From the NCBI GenBank assembly GCA_963663365.2, contig CAXXIH010000008.1:2492648-2556647 (forward strand): 64,000 bases of DNA, given 5' to 3'. The translations under genes were made by a program, and so were the position numbers. Each line of letters opens with the position of its first letter. Position 1 is the stretch's first letter. Under the pieces are notes generated by a model. That model was given only the letters and a program-made list of their open reading frames with translations. It ran no database searches and was not told the origin of the DNA. The stretch is from G963663365 sp963663365. Its GTDB lineage: Bacteria > Hinthialibacterota > Hinthialibacteria > Hinthialibacterales > G963663365. Shown one piece after another: positions 1 through 10,700 of the stretch.

Positions 1-1
1 C

Positions 2-1354
2 GACAATCCTCATTACTTCTCTTGGCGAGATCGGCCGACCGTGCTCATCACTTCGGGCGAGCATTACGGAGCACTACTCAATCTGGACTTCGACTACCTC
101 CGCTACTTCGATACGCTGGCCGAGGCCGGACTGAATCACACTCGCACGTTCTCCGGAATCTATCGGGAACTCCCCGACTCCTTCGGGATTACGGACAACC
201 CGTTGGCCCCCAAGCCGCTCCAGTACATCTGTCCGTGGCTGCGAAGTGATCAGCCGGGGTACCGAGATGGTGGGAACAAGTATGATCTGACGAAATGGGA
301 TCCAGCCTACTTCCGCCGTCTTCACGATTTCATGAAGGCTGCACAGGAACGCGGAATCGTGGTGGAACTGACGCTGTTCTGCACGATGTACAAGGACGCG
401 CTATGGGAAGTGTCTCCCCTCAATTCGGCCAATAACATCAACGGCGTCGGTACCTGTCCCCGAGAGGAAGTCTTCGCCCTCAAGCACGACGACCTCACGA
501 AAGTCCAACTCGCCTTCGTACGCAAGATCGTTGCAGAACTGAAGAACTTCGACAATCTCTACTACGAGATCTGTAACGAACCCTATTTTCATGGTGTCAC
601 GCTCGAGTGGCAACACCGCATTGCCGACGAGATTGTGTTAGCCGAAAAGGGCTTCACCAACAAGCACTTGATCTCGCGGAACGTCGCCAACGGCAAGGCG
701 CTAATCGAGAAACCTCATCCCCATATTTCGATTTTCAACTTCCACTACTGTGTGCCACCCGATGTCGTTGCCATGAACTACCACCTCGATCGGGTGATTG
801 GCGAGAACGAAACGGGGTTTCGGGGCCACGACGATCTCCTGTACCGCACAGAAGCATGGGCATTCCTGCTGGCCGGTGGGGCGCTGTACAACAATCTCGA
901 CTACTCGTTCACGCCGGCTCACCCCGGCGGGACGTTCCTCGAGTACAAATCGCCGGGTGGTGGGAGTGCCGCGTTGCGCAAGCAACTCGGGATCCTCAAG
1001 GAGTTCATGGACGGCTTCGACTTCCTACGCATGAAACCGCAGCCAGATATCGTGAAGAGCAGCTCGCCAAAATTGACACACTATGCGCTGGCCGAGCCCG
1101 GTAAGGCTTACGCGATCTACCTTCACACCCCGCTGCCGAAGAAGCCGAAAGACCTCGCAGTGTTGCGTTTGAAGGACGCGAAGGCGTCGGTTGTGTTGGA
1201 TCTTCCTCCCGGGGATTACCACGCCGAATGGGTGAGTACGAAAAACGGGCTTGGTGACGCCCCCGAATCCTTCCGGCATGACGGGGGTTCGATCGAACTC
1301 ACTTCGCCCGTCTTCTCCGACGACATTGCCTTGCGGATCCAGGCAAAAGAGTAG
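2..1354 (+). CDS. Glycoside hydrolase, TIM-barrel, 5' partial
   Basis: The reading frame is open from base 2, so the gene starts outside the window. The GTG at 41 is internal, because the residues before it (NPHYFSWRDRPTVLIT) continue the family's opening beta-strand. The protein resembles planctomycete cellulase-like glycosyl hydrolases. An EICNEP motif near 565-590 supplies the likely acid/base glutamate, as in clan GH-A enzymes, and GENETGF near 800-825 may carry the nucleophile. A beta-sandwich-like tail follows. No signal peptide can be assessed. It converges on the next gene with a 6-base gap. The substrate cannot be named from sequence alone. Confidence 0.75.
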   Translation, partial: DNPHYFSWRDRPTVLITSGEHYGALLNLDFDYLRYFDTLAEAGLNHTRTFSGIYRELPDSFGITDNPLAPKPLQYICPWLRSDQPGYRDGGNKYDLTKWDPAYFRRLHDFMKAAQERGIVVELTLFCTMYKDALWEVSPLNSANNINGVGTCPREEVFALKHDDLTKVQLAFVRKIVAELKNFDNLYYEICNEPYFHGVTLEWQHRIADEIVLAEKGFTNKHLISRNVANGKALIEKPHPHISIFNFHYCVPPDVVAMNYHLDRVIGENETGFRGHDDLLYRTEAWAFLLAGGALYNNLDYSFTPAHPGGTFLEYKSPGGGSAALRKQLGILKEFMDGFDFLRMKPQPDIVKSSSPKLTHYALAEPGKAYAIYLHTPLPKKPKDLAVLRLKDAKASVVLDLPPGDYHAEWVSTKNGLGDAPESFRHDGGSIELTSPVFSDDIALRIQAKE

Positions 1355-1360
1355 ACCGTC

Positions 1361-2981
1361 TCAGTCGCCGGCAGTCTCTGCCAACATGCGATCGATCTCC
1401 TCCATCTTGAACCGCGTGCTGACGACCGAGTGCTTCTTCGGGCCCGGTCGATACTTGACATAGGTCGTCGCAACGATCGTCCCGTCTGGCAGGAGTTCCA
1501 TACCAGGATAGCCGCAATCGCCGCCCGCGTTGCTGTGCAGGAGCTTGATGCGGCACTGCCCGGCTCGCCCTTTGCGGATATCGTCGTAGGTTCCGACCCA
1601 GGCGACGAAATGGCCACGTGTCGGGCTCCCAGGGGCCTGGTCCCGGAAAGCGATCACCAGGCGACCGTCGGGAATGTAGACGCCCATGTGACGATCGCCG
1701 CTCAAACCCCAGGGAGTGTCAACCGGCTCGCTCCAGGTCTTGGCCTCGTCCTGGCTGAACATCATCAGACTGTTCCCCTTATGGGTATTCTCGCGCATGA
1801 GACAGCACAGTTCGTCGCCATCGGGTGACCGAAAAACGAAAGGCTCACACGGGGCCTTGCCGGGAACGTCCGCAACGAATTCCGGTTTTGACCAGCTCAC
1901 ACCGCCGTCCTTCGTGATGGTCTGCAGGACCTTCAACGGAAAGCGATCCTTGCCGTCCGGCCCCTTGTGGTACATGCCGAGATAACTCCCGTCTTTCAAT
2001 TGGATCACGCTGCTGAACGTCATGACGCAGCGATAATCGTTGCCGAGCGGTGCCATCTCCTGCCAGCTCTTACCCCCCGTCCTCACTGACAATACGCGGC
2101 ATGTCAGGTCGGGCGGAAAAGACCCACAGACGCTCCTGGCCCTTCGGATCGACCATTCGATAAATACTGGGACAGTTCCAATGGTCGCGAAATCCCGCGG
2201 GAAGTCGCTCGTCCAACCGTGTCCATGTCCGCCCGCCGTCATCGCTACGAGCCATGGGGCCGGCATGGCCACCGTGTCCCACACACCAAACGGCAAAGAT
2301 GGTCTCACTGTCAGGCATGAGCACGGTTGTCGGGTGGCCCTGGTAGACCTCCTCCGTCCCCTCGGCGATGACCACCTGGCGAGAGCTGTCCTGAGAAAGA
2401 TCGACGAGCGGAAGGCTTGGCGGATCGATCAGCGTGCCTTCAATCACGAAGGACTCGAGCGTGATCCGATTTCGCCATGGACGAAAACCAATCGCCCGAA
2501 CAGGGCCGTCCCAACCCTCCTTGCGGTAGATTTCCTTGCCGTCAACGAGAAACTGCGTTGCCCCACTCTTGCGAATCACTTCCCAAGTGAACGCTCGGCC
2601 CGGTTGGATCACACCCTTCGCGTCATCGAGAAACTCGGTCCCGCTGCCGTACAGGGGCCCCTGAATGAACGGTGCCTTGTCTTTCCCGTCGAATCCGAAA
2701 TGACTTTCGTCCATGACGAAGGTCGCAGCCGTATGCTCCAGACGCTCCAATGTCAGACGAGCGGTGATGTGGAAATCGCCGGCCCCGAGCCCCTTCTTGC
2801 TGTACAAGATACGTCCCGTGCCCTCTGCCGAAAGGCCACTTTCCGCGGCCTCCCAGGCCTCACCGACGTACCGGACAGCCGTGGCCGTACCGTCACTCAC
2901 CACGGATTCCGTCTCTTCTGCAGGCACGGAAGAACAGAGGATACTGACAACAAAAACTGGGAACATCGGATGCGTTCGCAT
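1361..2981 (-). CDS. Sialidase/BNR-repeat-type secreted protein, one frameshift
   Basis: Two overlapping minus-strand frames form one protein of about 540 aa. The start is the ATG at 2981 (MRTHPMFPVFVVS), a signal peptide ending near SSVPAEE. An N-terminal beta-sandwich-like domain (about residues 25-160) is followed by a six-bladed sialidase-type propeller with Asp-box-like pieces (SDDGGRTWTRL, TKDGGVSWS, SQDEAKTWS). The first frame ends EDGG-stop and the next frame resumes as KSWQEM exactly at a run of six C on the plus strand (2073-2078). Five C would restore a continuous Asp box. The gene runs in the same direction as the oxidoreductase at 3020-4414, which also suggests sugar catabolism. 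Exo-sialidase activity is not proven, since BNR propellers have many substrates. Confidence 0.75.
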
Positions 2982-3019
2982 TTGGATTTGCTTTCGTTTC
3001 TGGCGAGGTTGCCTTCTAA

Positions 3020-4414
3020 TCAGAGTTTCCAGCCTTCGCGATACTCCTCCTGGAGCATGGCGTTTGCCTGGTCGTTGTTCGTGAATCGGTCGGCCTTGGA
3101 ATCCCAATTCAAGGGCTGGCCCGTGCGGATGGCAAGATTGCCGAGAAGGACAAACTCCGTGATTCGCTCAGCCCAATCAAAGTTGCACCCGGCCGGCTCT
3201 CCGCCGCGGACAGCTTCGATCCACTCGCCCCACGTCCCAGGTCGCCGTGCAAGCGTCTTGGGCACATCGCGGAACTTCTTGCCCCGTTCGATCGGGTAGA
3301 CCGTTGAACCGAGCATGACGCCTTCATCGCCAACATACATCGTGCCGGACGAGGGATACTGCATACCTTCCAGCGCTTTGGGCCGAGGCGGTTTCAGGCC
3401 ACCGTCGTACCACACGAGCCGGACGGGGGGACGCCCGCCCTCTTCGGGGAAGTCGTAAGTTACGATCGAAGCAAGCGGCGCGGTCTCGTCGAAGAGCATC
3501 GAGGCCGACGCTTCGATCGTCTTCGGCTGCGTCAGGTTGAGCGCTCTGTACGGAGTGTTGATGTGGTGGCAGCCCATGTCGCCGAGAGCCCCAGTCCCGA
3601 AGTCCCACCATCCGCGGAAGTTCCAGGGGTGATACACGGCCCGACGTGGCTTTCGGTTCGATTTGACCTGCCTGAGGGCATAGTGACCTTCAGGCCACTC
3701 GGCCACAAAGGGGCGGAGGGGCGCCGGTCCCAGCCAAAGATCCCAGTCGAATGTGTCGGGAACCGGCTCTTGCCCTTCAGGACGTTCCATGCCCTGCGGC
3801 CAGAGAGGACGATTACTCCAAATGTGGACTTCACGGACCGTACCGATCGCTCCCGCCGCAATCAGCTCGCATGTCCTGCAAGCCGCATCGCTCGTGTTGG
3901 GCGAAGCGGTAACTTGAGTCGCCACGCCCTTCTCGCGAGCGACTCGAACCACTTTGCGAAGCTCTTCGACGGTCCGCGTAATCGGCTTGACACAGCAAAG
4001 GTGCTTCTTGGCAGCAAGGGCTTCCAGGCAGATGACCGCGTGGCTGTGATCGGGCGTACCCACGTAAACGGCGTCCACATCCTTCTCGGAAGCCAGCGCT
4101 TCGCGGTAGTCGCGATAGCGCCGTGCCTCGGGCCAGTTGTCGTAGGCCTTCTTCGCGTAGACATCGTCGACGTCGCAAAGCCCAACAACCTGGAAGCCGA
4201 CTTTGTCGCAGGCCTTCAGCTGCCCAAATCCGACACCGCCGACCCCGATTCCCAACAGCGTCGGTTTCTCGCTCGGTGGCGTCTGCCCCGCTCCCAGAAC
4301 GTGCCGCGGTACGATCGTCGCGGCCGTCGTCACGATCGCGGCGTCGCGCAGAAGCTGTCGACGAGTGAGGCCTTGCGCGATCGATCTGCGGCGTCCTTCG
4401 GGCTTATCCTGCAT
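3020..4414 (-). CDS. Gfo/Idh/MocA-family oxidoreductase, Tat-exported
   Basis: The protein has 464 aa from the ATG at 4414, which is preceded by AGGAGA. Longer upstream starts lack a ribosome site. A Tat signal is visible at the N-terminus (LTRRQLLRDAAIV, then hydrophobic to AGQTPP). A Rossmann fold follows (GIGVGGVGFGQL, then LCDVDD at the nucleotide-binding beta-strand), then the family's CVKPITRTVEEL segment with the EKP-like lysine and a C-terminal alpha/beta domain with GDMGCHHINTPYRAL. These secreted dehydrogenase-like proteins are greatly expanded in Planctomycetes and are thought to act on sugars or sugar acids. The substrate is unknown. It lies 38 bases upstream of the sialidase-type gene on the same strand, so co-transcription is plausible. 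Confidence 0.88.
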   Translation of the reverse strand: MQDKPEGRRRSIAQGLTRRQLLRDAAIVTTAATIVPRHVLGAGQTPPSEKPTLLGIGVGGVGFGQLKACDKVGFQVVGLCDVDDVYAKKAYDNWPEARRYRDYREALASEKDVDAVYVGTPDHSHAVICLEALAAKKHLCCVKPITRTVEELRKVVRVAREKGVATQVTASPNTSDAACRTCELIAAGAIGTVREVHIWSNRPLWPQGMERPEGQEPVPDTFDWDLWLGPAPLRPFVAEWPEGHYALRQVKSNRKPRRAVYHPWNFRGWWDFGTGALGDMGCHHINTPYRALNLTQPKTIEASASMLFDETAPLASIVTYDFPEEGGRPPVRLVWYDGGLKPPRPKALEGMQYPSSGTMYVGDEGVMLGSTVYPIERGKKFRDVPKTLARRPGTWGEWIEAVRGGEPAGCNFDWAERITEFVLLGNLAIRTGQPLNWDSKADRFTNNDQANAMLQEEYREGWKL

Positions 4415-4556
4415 GATCCCATCTCCTATGAAGAACCGAGGTGGACATGTCGTCTGACTACGTTTCCTGCCAGGATAAGGGGTAGCGAGGCGCTTGGCAA
4501 GAAACGAGCGTTCGGCCTGATGGGACAGGAAAACGCAACCAGTCGGTGGCGGCCTC

Positions 4557-5930
4557 TCAGTTGCCGAGCGACTGCAGCGGCGCGGGGATTCGCCCCCCAT
4601 GTTGCACGAACCGGGCGCTCGCCCCGGCATTGCGCACTTCGAGAATCGGCGTGGATCCGAACAGCCCGCCAAAATCGACCACGTCGCCCGCCTTGGCCCC
4701 GGGGACAGGGATCACACGCACGGCCGTGGTCTTGTTGTTGATCACGCCGATGGCCATCTCGTCGGCGATGATGGCCGCAAGCGTTTCGGCCGGAGTGTCC
4801 CCGGGAACCGCAATCATGTCCAGGCCCACGGAGCAGACGCTCGTCATGGCTTCCAGCTTCTCCAGGACGAGCTGACCCTTGCCAACGGCACGGGCGAGGG
4901 TGGCATCTTCGCTGACGGGAATGAACGCACCGCTCAAACCACCAACAGAACTCGACGCAAACAGCCCGCCCTTCTTGACGGCGTCGTTGAGCAACGCGAC
5001 AGCCGCAGTCGAGCCGGGCGCGCCGACACAATCCAGCCCGAGAGTTTCGATGATCTCCCCGATACTGTCACCCACCTCGGGCGTCGGAGCCAGCGACAGA
5101 TCGACAATCCCGAAGGCGACGCCCAGTTCCGCGGCCACTTCCCGCCCGATTAGTTCGCCCACGCGGGTGACTCGAAAGCTGGTGATCTTGATCTCTTCCG
5201 CCAGTTCGCCGAGCGTGAGATTCTCTTCCAGGGCAAGGCGCCGTTTCAACGCGCTGCCGATCACGCCCGGCCCGGAGACGCCGATGTTGATCGTCGCTTC
5301 GGGTTCACCGGCGCCCATGTAGGCACCCGCCATGAACGGATTGTCCTCGGGAATATTGGCAAAGACGACCAGCTTGGCGCAGCCGAACCCCTGGCTGTCG
5401 GCAGTTGCTTCGGCGATTCCTTTCAGAATGTGCCCCACGCGACCGATGGCGTCCATGTTGATGCCGGCCTTGCGCGAAGCAACGTTCAACGAGGCACACA
5501 CCTGCTTCGTCTTCGAAAGCACCTCGGGCAGCGACTCCATCACCACGTCGTCACCCTGGCTGATCCCCTTGTGCACGAGCGCCGAGAATCCGCCCACAAA
5601 ATCGACCCGGCACTCCGCCGCGGCTTGGTCAAGGGTTCTGGCAACCTGCAGGGCGCCCGCCTGCCCGTGACCCGCGAGGATCGTCGAGACGGGCGAGAGG
5701 GCAATTCGCTTGTTGATCACCGGGATGCCGTACTTGACGCCTACCCGATCGCAGATGTCGACAAGCCGATTGGCCCGCGAGGCGATCTTGCTGCGAAGCT
5801 TGCGGCACAGATGGTCGATGTTGGGCGCTGCACAGTCATTGACGTTCAGGGCCAGGGTCACGGCTCGCACGTCGAGGTGTTCGGCGTGCAGCATTTCGAT
5901 CGTGGACAGAATTTCGTCGGTACGAAGCAT
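4557..5930 (-). CDS. UPF0210 (PFL-family, DUF711) protein
   Basis: The protein has 457 aa, the usual full length of UPF0210. Typical segments are LRTDEILSTIEMLHAEHLDVR at the start, GVSGPGVIGSALKR, DLSLAPTPEVGDSIGEI and a C-terminal VVDFGGLFGSTPI. The family is structurally related to pyruvate-formate-lyase-like barrels, but its reaction is not known. It sits 21 bases downstream of the ACT-domain gene on the same strand. The same two-gene pairing is common across bacteria, where an ACT regulator (UPF0237) precedes UPF0210, so a functional partnership is likely. Confidence 0.9.
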   Translation of the reverse strand: MLRTDEILSTIEMLHAEHLDVRAVTLALNVNDCAAPNIDHLCRKLRSKIASRANRLVDICDRVGVKYGIPVINKRIALSPVSTILAGHGQAGALQVARTLDQAAAECRVDFVGGFSALVHKGISQGDDVVMESLPEVLSKTKQVCASLNVASRKAGINMDAIGRVGHILKGIAEATADSQGFGCAKLVVFANIPEDNPFMAGAYMGAGEPEATINIGVSGPGVIGSALKRRLALEENLTLGELAEEIKITSFRVTRVGELIGREVAAELGVAFGIVDLSLAPTPEVGDSIGEIIETLGLDCVGAPGSTAAVALLNDAVKKGGLFASSSVGGLSGAFIPVSEDATLARAVGKGQLVLEKLEAMTSVCSVGLDMIAVPGDTPAETLAAIIADEMAIGVINNKTTAVRVIPVPGAKAGDVVDFGGLFGSTPILEVRNAGASARFVQHGGRIPAPLQSLGN

Positions 5931-5951
5931 CTTGATAAACTTGACTGCTAT

Positions 5952-6536
5952 CTAGAGTTCGGATTGTAGGCTCTGAGTCAGACGTAACTGATTCGTTGCC
6001 ACGAAGACGTTCTCGTGCTGCAACTTGACCGTGAAGCCGAGTTCCTCGCCCATCTGTTCCAGGTCGGCCTGGAGCATGCTGATGTCCCATTGCTTGGACA
6101 GTTCCAACTGGCCGATGAGTACGAATTCGTCTTCTTTGCGATCGCCGTATAAATCAACAATGTTGATATCCTTGCCGGCCAGGTACTGGCTGAACCGCCG
6201 TACGATTCCCGGCTGGTCCTTCCCAAAGGCGGTGATCACGAAACGCTCCATCGCCCCAGCCTGCTTGGCTGTCTGCCCGACGAGCCCCTTGCGCGCGACC
6301 ACCTGGTACTCGCCTCCCAGTGCCTCCGATTCGCGGACCCGACCAGCAAGATCGCTGGCTTCGATCGCTTCCGGGAGGCTGACGATCATGATCAGCGTGA
6401 AGTAGCCGCCCAGCACGGTCTGGCTGCAGGAATCGATGTTCCCGCCCAATCCTTCCACGGCATTGCTGACCGCGGCCACAATCCCGGGATGATCGTCGGA
6501 CATGACGTTTAAGACATAGATATGCTCAAAACGGGG
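5952..6536 (-). CDS. Double ACT-domain regulatory protein (UPF0237/GcvR-like)
   Basis: The protein has 194 aa from the ATG at 6536 (MPRFEHIYVLNVMSDDHPG). It carries two ACT domains in tandem. The first covers about residues 5-85 with DHPGIVAAVSNAVEGLGGNI, and the second about 95-175 with KDQPGIVRRFSQYLAGKDINI. Both contain the DxPG turn where ACT domains bind small ligands, usually amino acids. There is no DNA-binding domain. It precedes the UPF0210 gene by 21 bases. The layout resembles GcvR-type regulators, but the ligand and partner are not identifiable. Confidence 0.85.
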   Translation of the reverse strand, partial: PRFEHIYVLNVMSDDHPGIVAAVSNAVEGLGGNIDSCSQTVLGGYFTLIMIVSLPEAIEASDLAGRVRESEALGGEYQVVARKGLVGQTAKQAGAMERFVITAFGKDQPGIVRRFSQYLAGKDINIVDLYGDRKEDEFVLIGQLELSKQWDISMLQADLEQMGEELGFTVKLQHENVFVATNQLRLTQSLQSEL

Positions 6537-7727
6537 CATTTGGGTGATTCTCTCCGGTACGCTGCGCGGCGGGCACACCTTCGCGGATGGACCCCAGAGG
6601 CAGGCAATCTTATCCAGGCTTGCATATTCAATGAACGAGCGGCTGACAACGGAAGCCCGAATTTCCAGGGCTTCGGCTCGACCAACCGTTCATTCAAAAG
6701 GCAAACATCAATAGTAGTACAGGGGGGCAGCGAATCGTTCTATTAGAACCAAGCCGGCCGAACCGTACAAGGCGTCGCGGTTCCTTCCGACAGAAGGGAT
6801 AGCAACTGGCCTCAGATTTGTCGCAAGGGTCGTGGCGCCGAGCCGGGCCACGGAGGTTGGAAACATCGCTTTCTCGGCTTGGCTCATGGGTGGGAGACAC
6901 GAGAGCAGGGAAAGGGTTCGCCACGCTGAGGCAACCCTACCATCCCAACATCCGGGTAGCAGTGGGCCGCTCCTGCCGGGTGCGGCCATTCAAACGATAG
7001 CCGAGTGCCGGGTGCCATGCCCACGCGACGCAGACACACCATCAAGACCGATACAAGAAGCCGCGTTCAACACCCCACCATCCCACGCCGTGGGCATGCC
7101 TCGCGCTCCCCGGGTAGCAGCGATGATTTTTCCGCAGATCGCGTCCCATCATCAGCGACATCTTCGGAAAATCGTCGGTGTTGCAACGCAACAAGAGGCG
7201 TACAGTTCGGCCAACTTCGCGCAATGCATCTCTGGCCGCCACAGTCGCTGTAGTCTGAGCAACAGACACGAGCCCGCGCAGCGCGGCGCAACATCGTAGC
7301 CCCGTGGCGTGAGCCCGGGGGAATCCGAGCCTGCACCACCTCCCGAAAGCCCGCGCAGCGCGGCGCCACCAACCGCACCAAAACCGTCCGCAGTAGATCG
7401 CCGCTCGTCGAGCGGCACCTCGAACCCGCCAATCCACGGATCTATCCAAACACCCGCCCCGCGCGCCAATTCAGCAAGCAATCAATTTCTTTCTCACCGG
7501 ATTCCCCAAATCAATGTCACTTGCCCGAATATAGAGGGTGACAGGGAGAATCGGCCGGAGCCCTCCCCTCTGACTGGTGGTTTTTCGGCTGGCCGTGTAT
7601 CATAGGCGAACTGCGAGCCAACCAGCGACAGAATCGACTGAACGACACGGGGAGGCGCTCTGGCCGACGGAGCCGTACCGAGAGCTTTGCTGGCCACGAG
7701 CTGCTACCGCTGAAGCACGAAGGATTC
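6537..7727. other. Intergenic region with degenerate short repeats
   Basis: No convincing gene is present. The small open frames here lack conserved composition and ribosome sites. The stretch holds inverted and direct short repeats: CATGCCCACG at 7016-7025 facing its complement at 7089-7098, and the palindromic 19-mer below. Fragments of this kind are common in intergenic DNA of Planctomycetes. Confidence 0.6.
7271..7366. repeat. 19-bp direct repeat with palindromic core (two copies)
   Basis: The sequence AGCCCGCGCAGCGCGGCGC occurs exactly at 7271-7289 and again at 7348-7366, 77 bases apart. Each copy contains the perfect inverted repeat CCGCGC-A-GCGCGG. It looks like a REP-type element. 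Confidence 0.6.
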
Positions 7728-10700
7728 ATGCCCATGTCCGTCAAAGTGCAATGTCCCAATTGCGGCAAATCGTACAACGTGGGAGACGAGAGTCTCGGTG
7801 CTCGGGCTCGCTGCAAGAACTGCAACAACCATTTCACGATCTCGGTCTCCCTGGACGATACGGGCTCCTCCTTGGTCTCGGGACCGCAGAAGCAGGAACC
7901 CGTCGCCGATCAACCGTCGCAAGCGAAATCTGCGGATGGCACCTCCAAAGACGGCACGGGCTCGAAGCGTCCCAGCGGGAAAGAACCGACCAAACAACCG
8001 AAGAAACTGGGCAATTTCGTCATCGAGAAACGGCTGGGAGCCGGTGGTATGGGGGTCGTGTACTTGGCTCGCGACCCCGTGCTTGATCGCAAAGTGGCAA
8101 TCAAAGTCCTGCCCGCTTCGCTCTCGCGTGATGAGCAACGGCTGAAGCGATTCCTTCGCGAGGCCCAACTGGCAGGCAAGCTGCACCACACACACGTCGC
8201 CACGGTGCACCAGGCCGGCTCGGAGGGGAAACTTGCCTACATCGCCATGGAGTACGTGGAAGGCAGTTCGCTGGACCGAGCCGTCGCAGAAGGCAAAGCC
8301 ATGGATTGGCGCGAGGCGACCCAGGTGATTCGTGACGCGGCAAGCGGACTCGGGGCCGCCCACAAGATCGGCCTGGTCCATCGCGACATCAAGCCGGGCA
8401 ACCTGATGCGCACTCCGGACGGCGTCACGAAGGTCGTCGACTTCGGCCTGGCTCGTGCCCAAGAGGGCGATACCCAGTTGACCCGGGAAGGAGCGTTGCT
8501 TGGCACACCGTCCTATATGGCTCCCGAACAGTGGAAGGGTGAAGAAGTTGACGGACGAACGGACCTCTACTCGCTGATCTGCACCTACTACTACCTGGTA
8601 ACCGGTCATTTGCCCTTCGAGGCCGAGTCACTCCCTGCCCTCGCCGTCCAGCATCAGACCGGCCAGTTTCCGGACCCTCGCAAGCATATCCCGGACCTGC
8701 CCGACGGAATCTGTCGTATCTCTGTCTCGTGGTGCGGCCAAGGAACCGTTAGAGCGTTTTCAGACAGCGGAAGAACTGGTCACACAATTGGACGTTCTTC
8801 TTGCATGTCCCGAAGACTCGCTCGAATACGGTTCGTCTTGGGCCAATCTGGACGCTCTCGATCTGGCGGACCTGCCGCCTGCTCCTGCCGTACCATCAAC
8901 CGAACCACTCAAGCCGGTTCCCGCTTCGAATGACGGATTCCGCCTGCCGCCCTGGGGGTGGATTGCCATTGCCGGGGGAGCCGGAGCATTCCTCATCCTG
9001 CTGCTATCAGTCATTCTGACATTCTCAACGGAGTACGGCACGGTCCGGATCGAACTGCACAACGCGGACAATTCCGTGGAAGTGACTCTTGCGGGCGACA
9101 CGATCAGCGTCGGGGGACTGGACGAACCTCTGGTATTGAAGGTCGGCCAATACGACCTGGTTGCCAGTTCCCCCAACTTCGAGACGGTAACCAAGTCGTT
9201 TCAAGTAGTGCAGGATGAGACAACGGTGGTGAACGTCACGTTCGTTCCCAAGAAGACGGCGAAGCCTGCCGAGTATCAAGTGACTTTGGAGCCTCCCGAG
9301 GCAATGCTGGCGGCCAGTGGCGAAGGGGTAAGCGTATCCGGCACAGGCGGCCGTCGCACCGTGACCGTTGCCGAGCCCGACGGAGAAACCGCCTTCACTC
9401 TGGTAGCCACGCTCGATGGCTACGATGACTACCGGCAGATGCTTGTTCCCAAAGCCGGTGAGTCCCGCGATTTGACGGTACGGCTGGAGTCGATTGAGGT
9501 TGCCCCCATGCCCGAAAAGCCGCAGGTCGCTGAGTACCAGGTGACAGTCGATCCGCCGGAAGCCACATTGACGGCCAGCGGTAAGGGAGTGAGCATCTCA
9601 GGGCAGGGCCCTCGCCGGACGGTCACAATCGCGAATCCCGACTCTTCCGGTAGTGTCACATTGGTGGCGATGCTGGACGGCTATCGCAATCTGCGGCGAG
9701 AATTCAGACCGTCTGACAGAGACATCGAGCAATCTCGTTCTACGGTTGGAACGGATGAACGCACCACCATCGAAGGTCGCCGCGACTACCTCAATTCGTT
9801 CCAGCAGCTACCGACTCCTCGTCGCTGGACGTAATCACCAACTCTATTGGAATGAAGTTGGTACGTATTTCTGCAGGGGAGTTCACGATGGGAAGCTCGG
9901 AGTCGCCCGCAAACAGTTACAGAAGAGATTCGCCAAGTACAATGTGGACGCAAACGACTTCCGCGGCGAGCAACCACTACACAACGTGCGCATTACGAAG
10001 GACTTCTGTCTCGGCACACACGAGGTAACCGTCGGGCAGTTCCGTCAATTCTGTGACGACATTGGCTATCGAACAGAGGCTGAGAAGAGTGGTAAGGGCG
10101 GTTGGGGATACACGCAACTGACCGTGGAGAAAGACGTGCATCTACCTTTAGCTGGCGGAACACCGGCTGGACTCAATCAGACGACCACCCAGGTCGTGAA
10201 CGTATCTTGGAATGATGCGGCAGCATTCTGCAAGTGGCTGAGCAACAAGGAAGACCGAGAATATCGGCTGCCGACATGAAGCGGAATGGGAATATGCGTG
10301 CCGGGCAAATACGACAACGCTCTGGCACAACGGGAATGATCTTAGCAACATCGTGCGAGTGTGCAATCTTTCTGACGCAACATACAAGACCAAGTACCGT
10401 GAAAGCACCGGAGGCAGTTGCTGGATCAGTTACGGCCATTTCTGTCCGGCGCCGGTTGGCAGTTTCCTGCCAAACCAGTTCGGGCTCTACGATATGCACG
10501 GAAACGTGTGGGAGTGGTGCGCCGACTGGTACGATGAGGCTTACTACTCTGATTCGTCCGACCCGATGATCCCAAAGGTCCGCCTGAGGGAGGTTCAGTG
10601 AAACGATCAAGCGATCATGCAACTAGGTATAGTAGGCAAGACCTCTCAAGAGACGCCTCACGAGTTGTGCGCGGTGGTAGTTGGGCAAGTGGCCCCAATT

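Noticed and set aside
2040..3299. 419-codon plus-strand open frame across the sialidase-type gene
   Set aside because: Shadow of the minus-strand propeller gene. No motif or ribosome site.
3563..4741. 392-codon plus-strand open frame across the oxidoreductase gene
   Set aside because: The minus-strand frame encodes a complete Gfo/Idh/MocA protein with all family motifs, and the plus-strand product has none.
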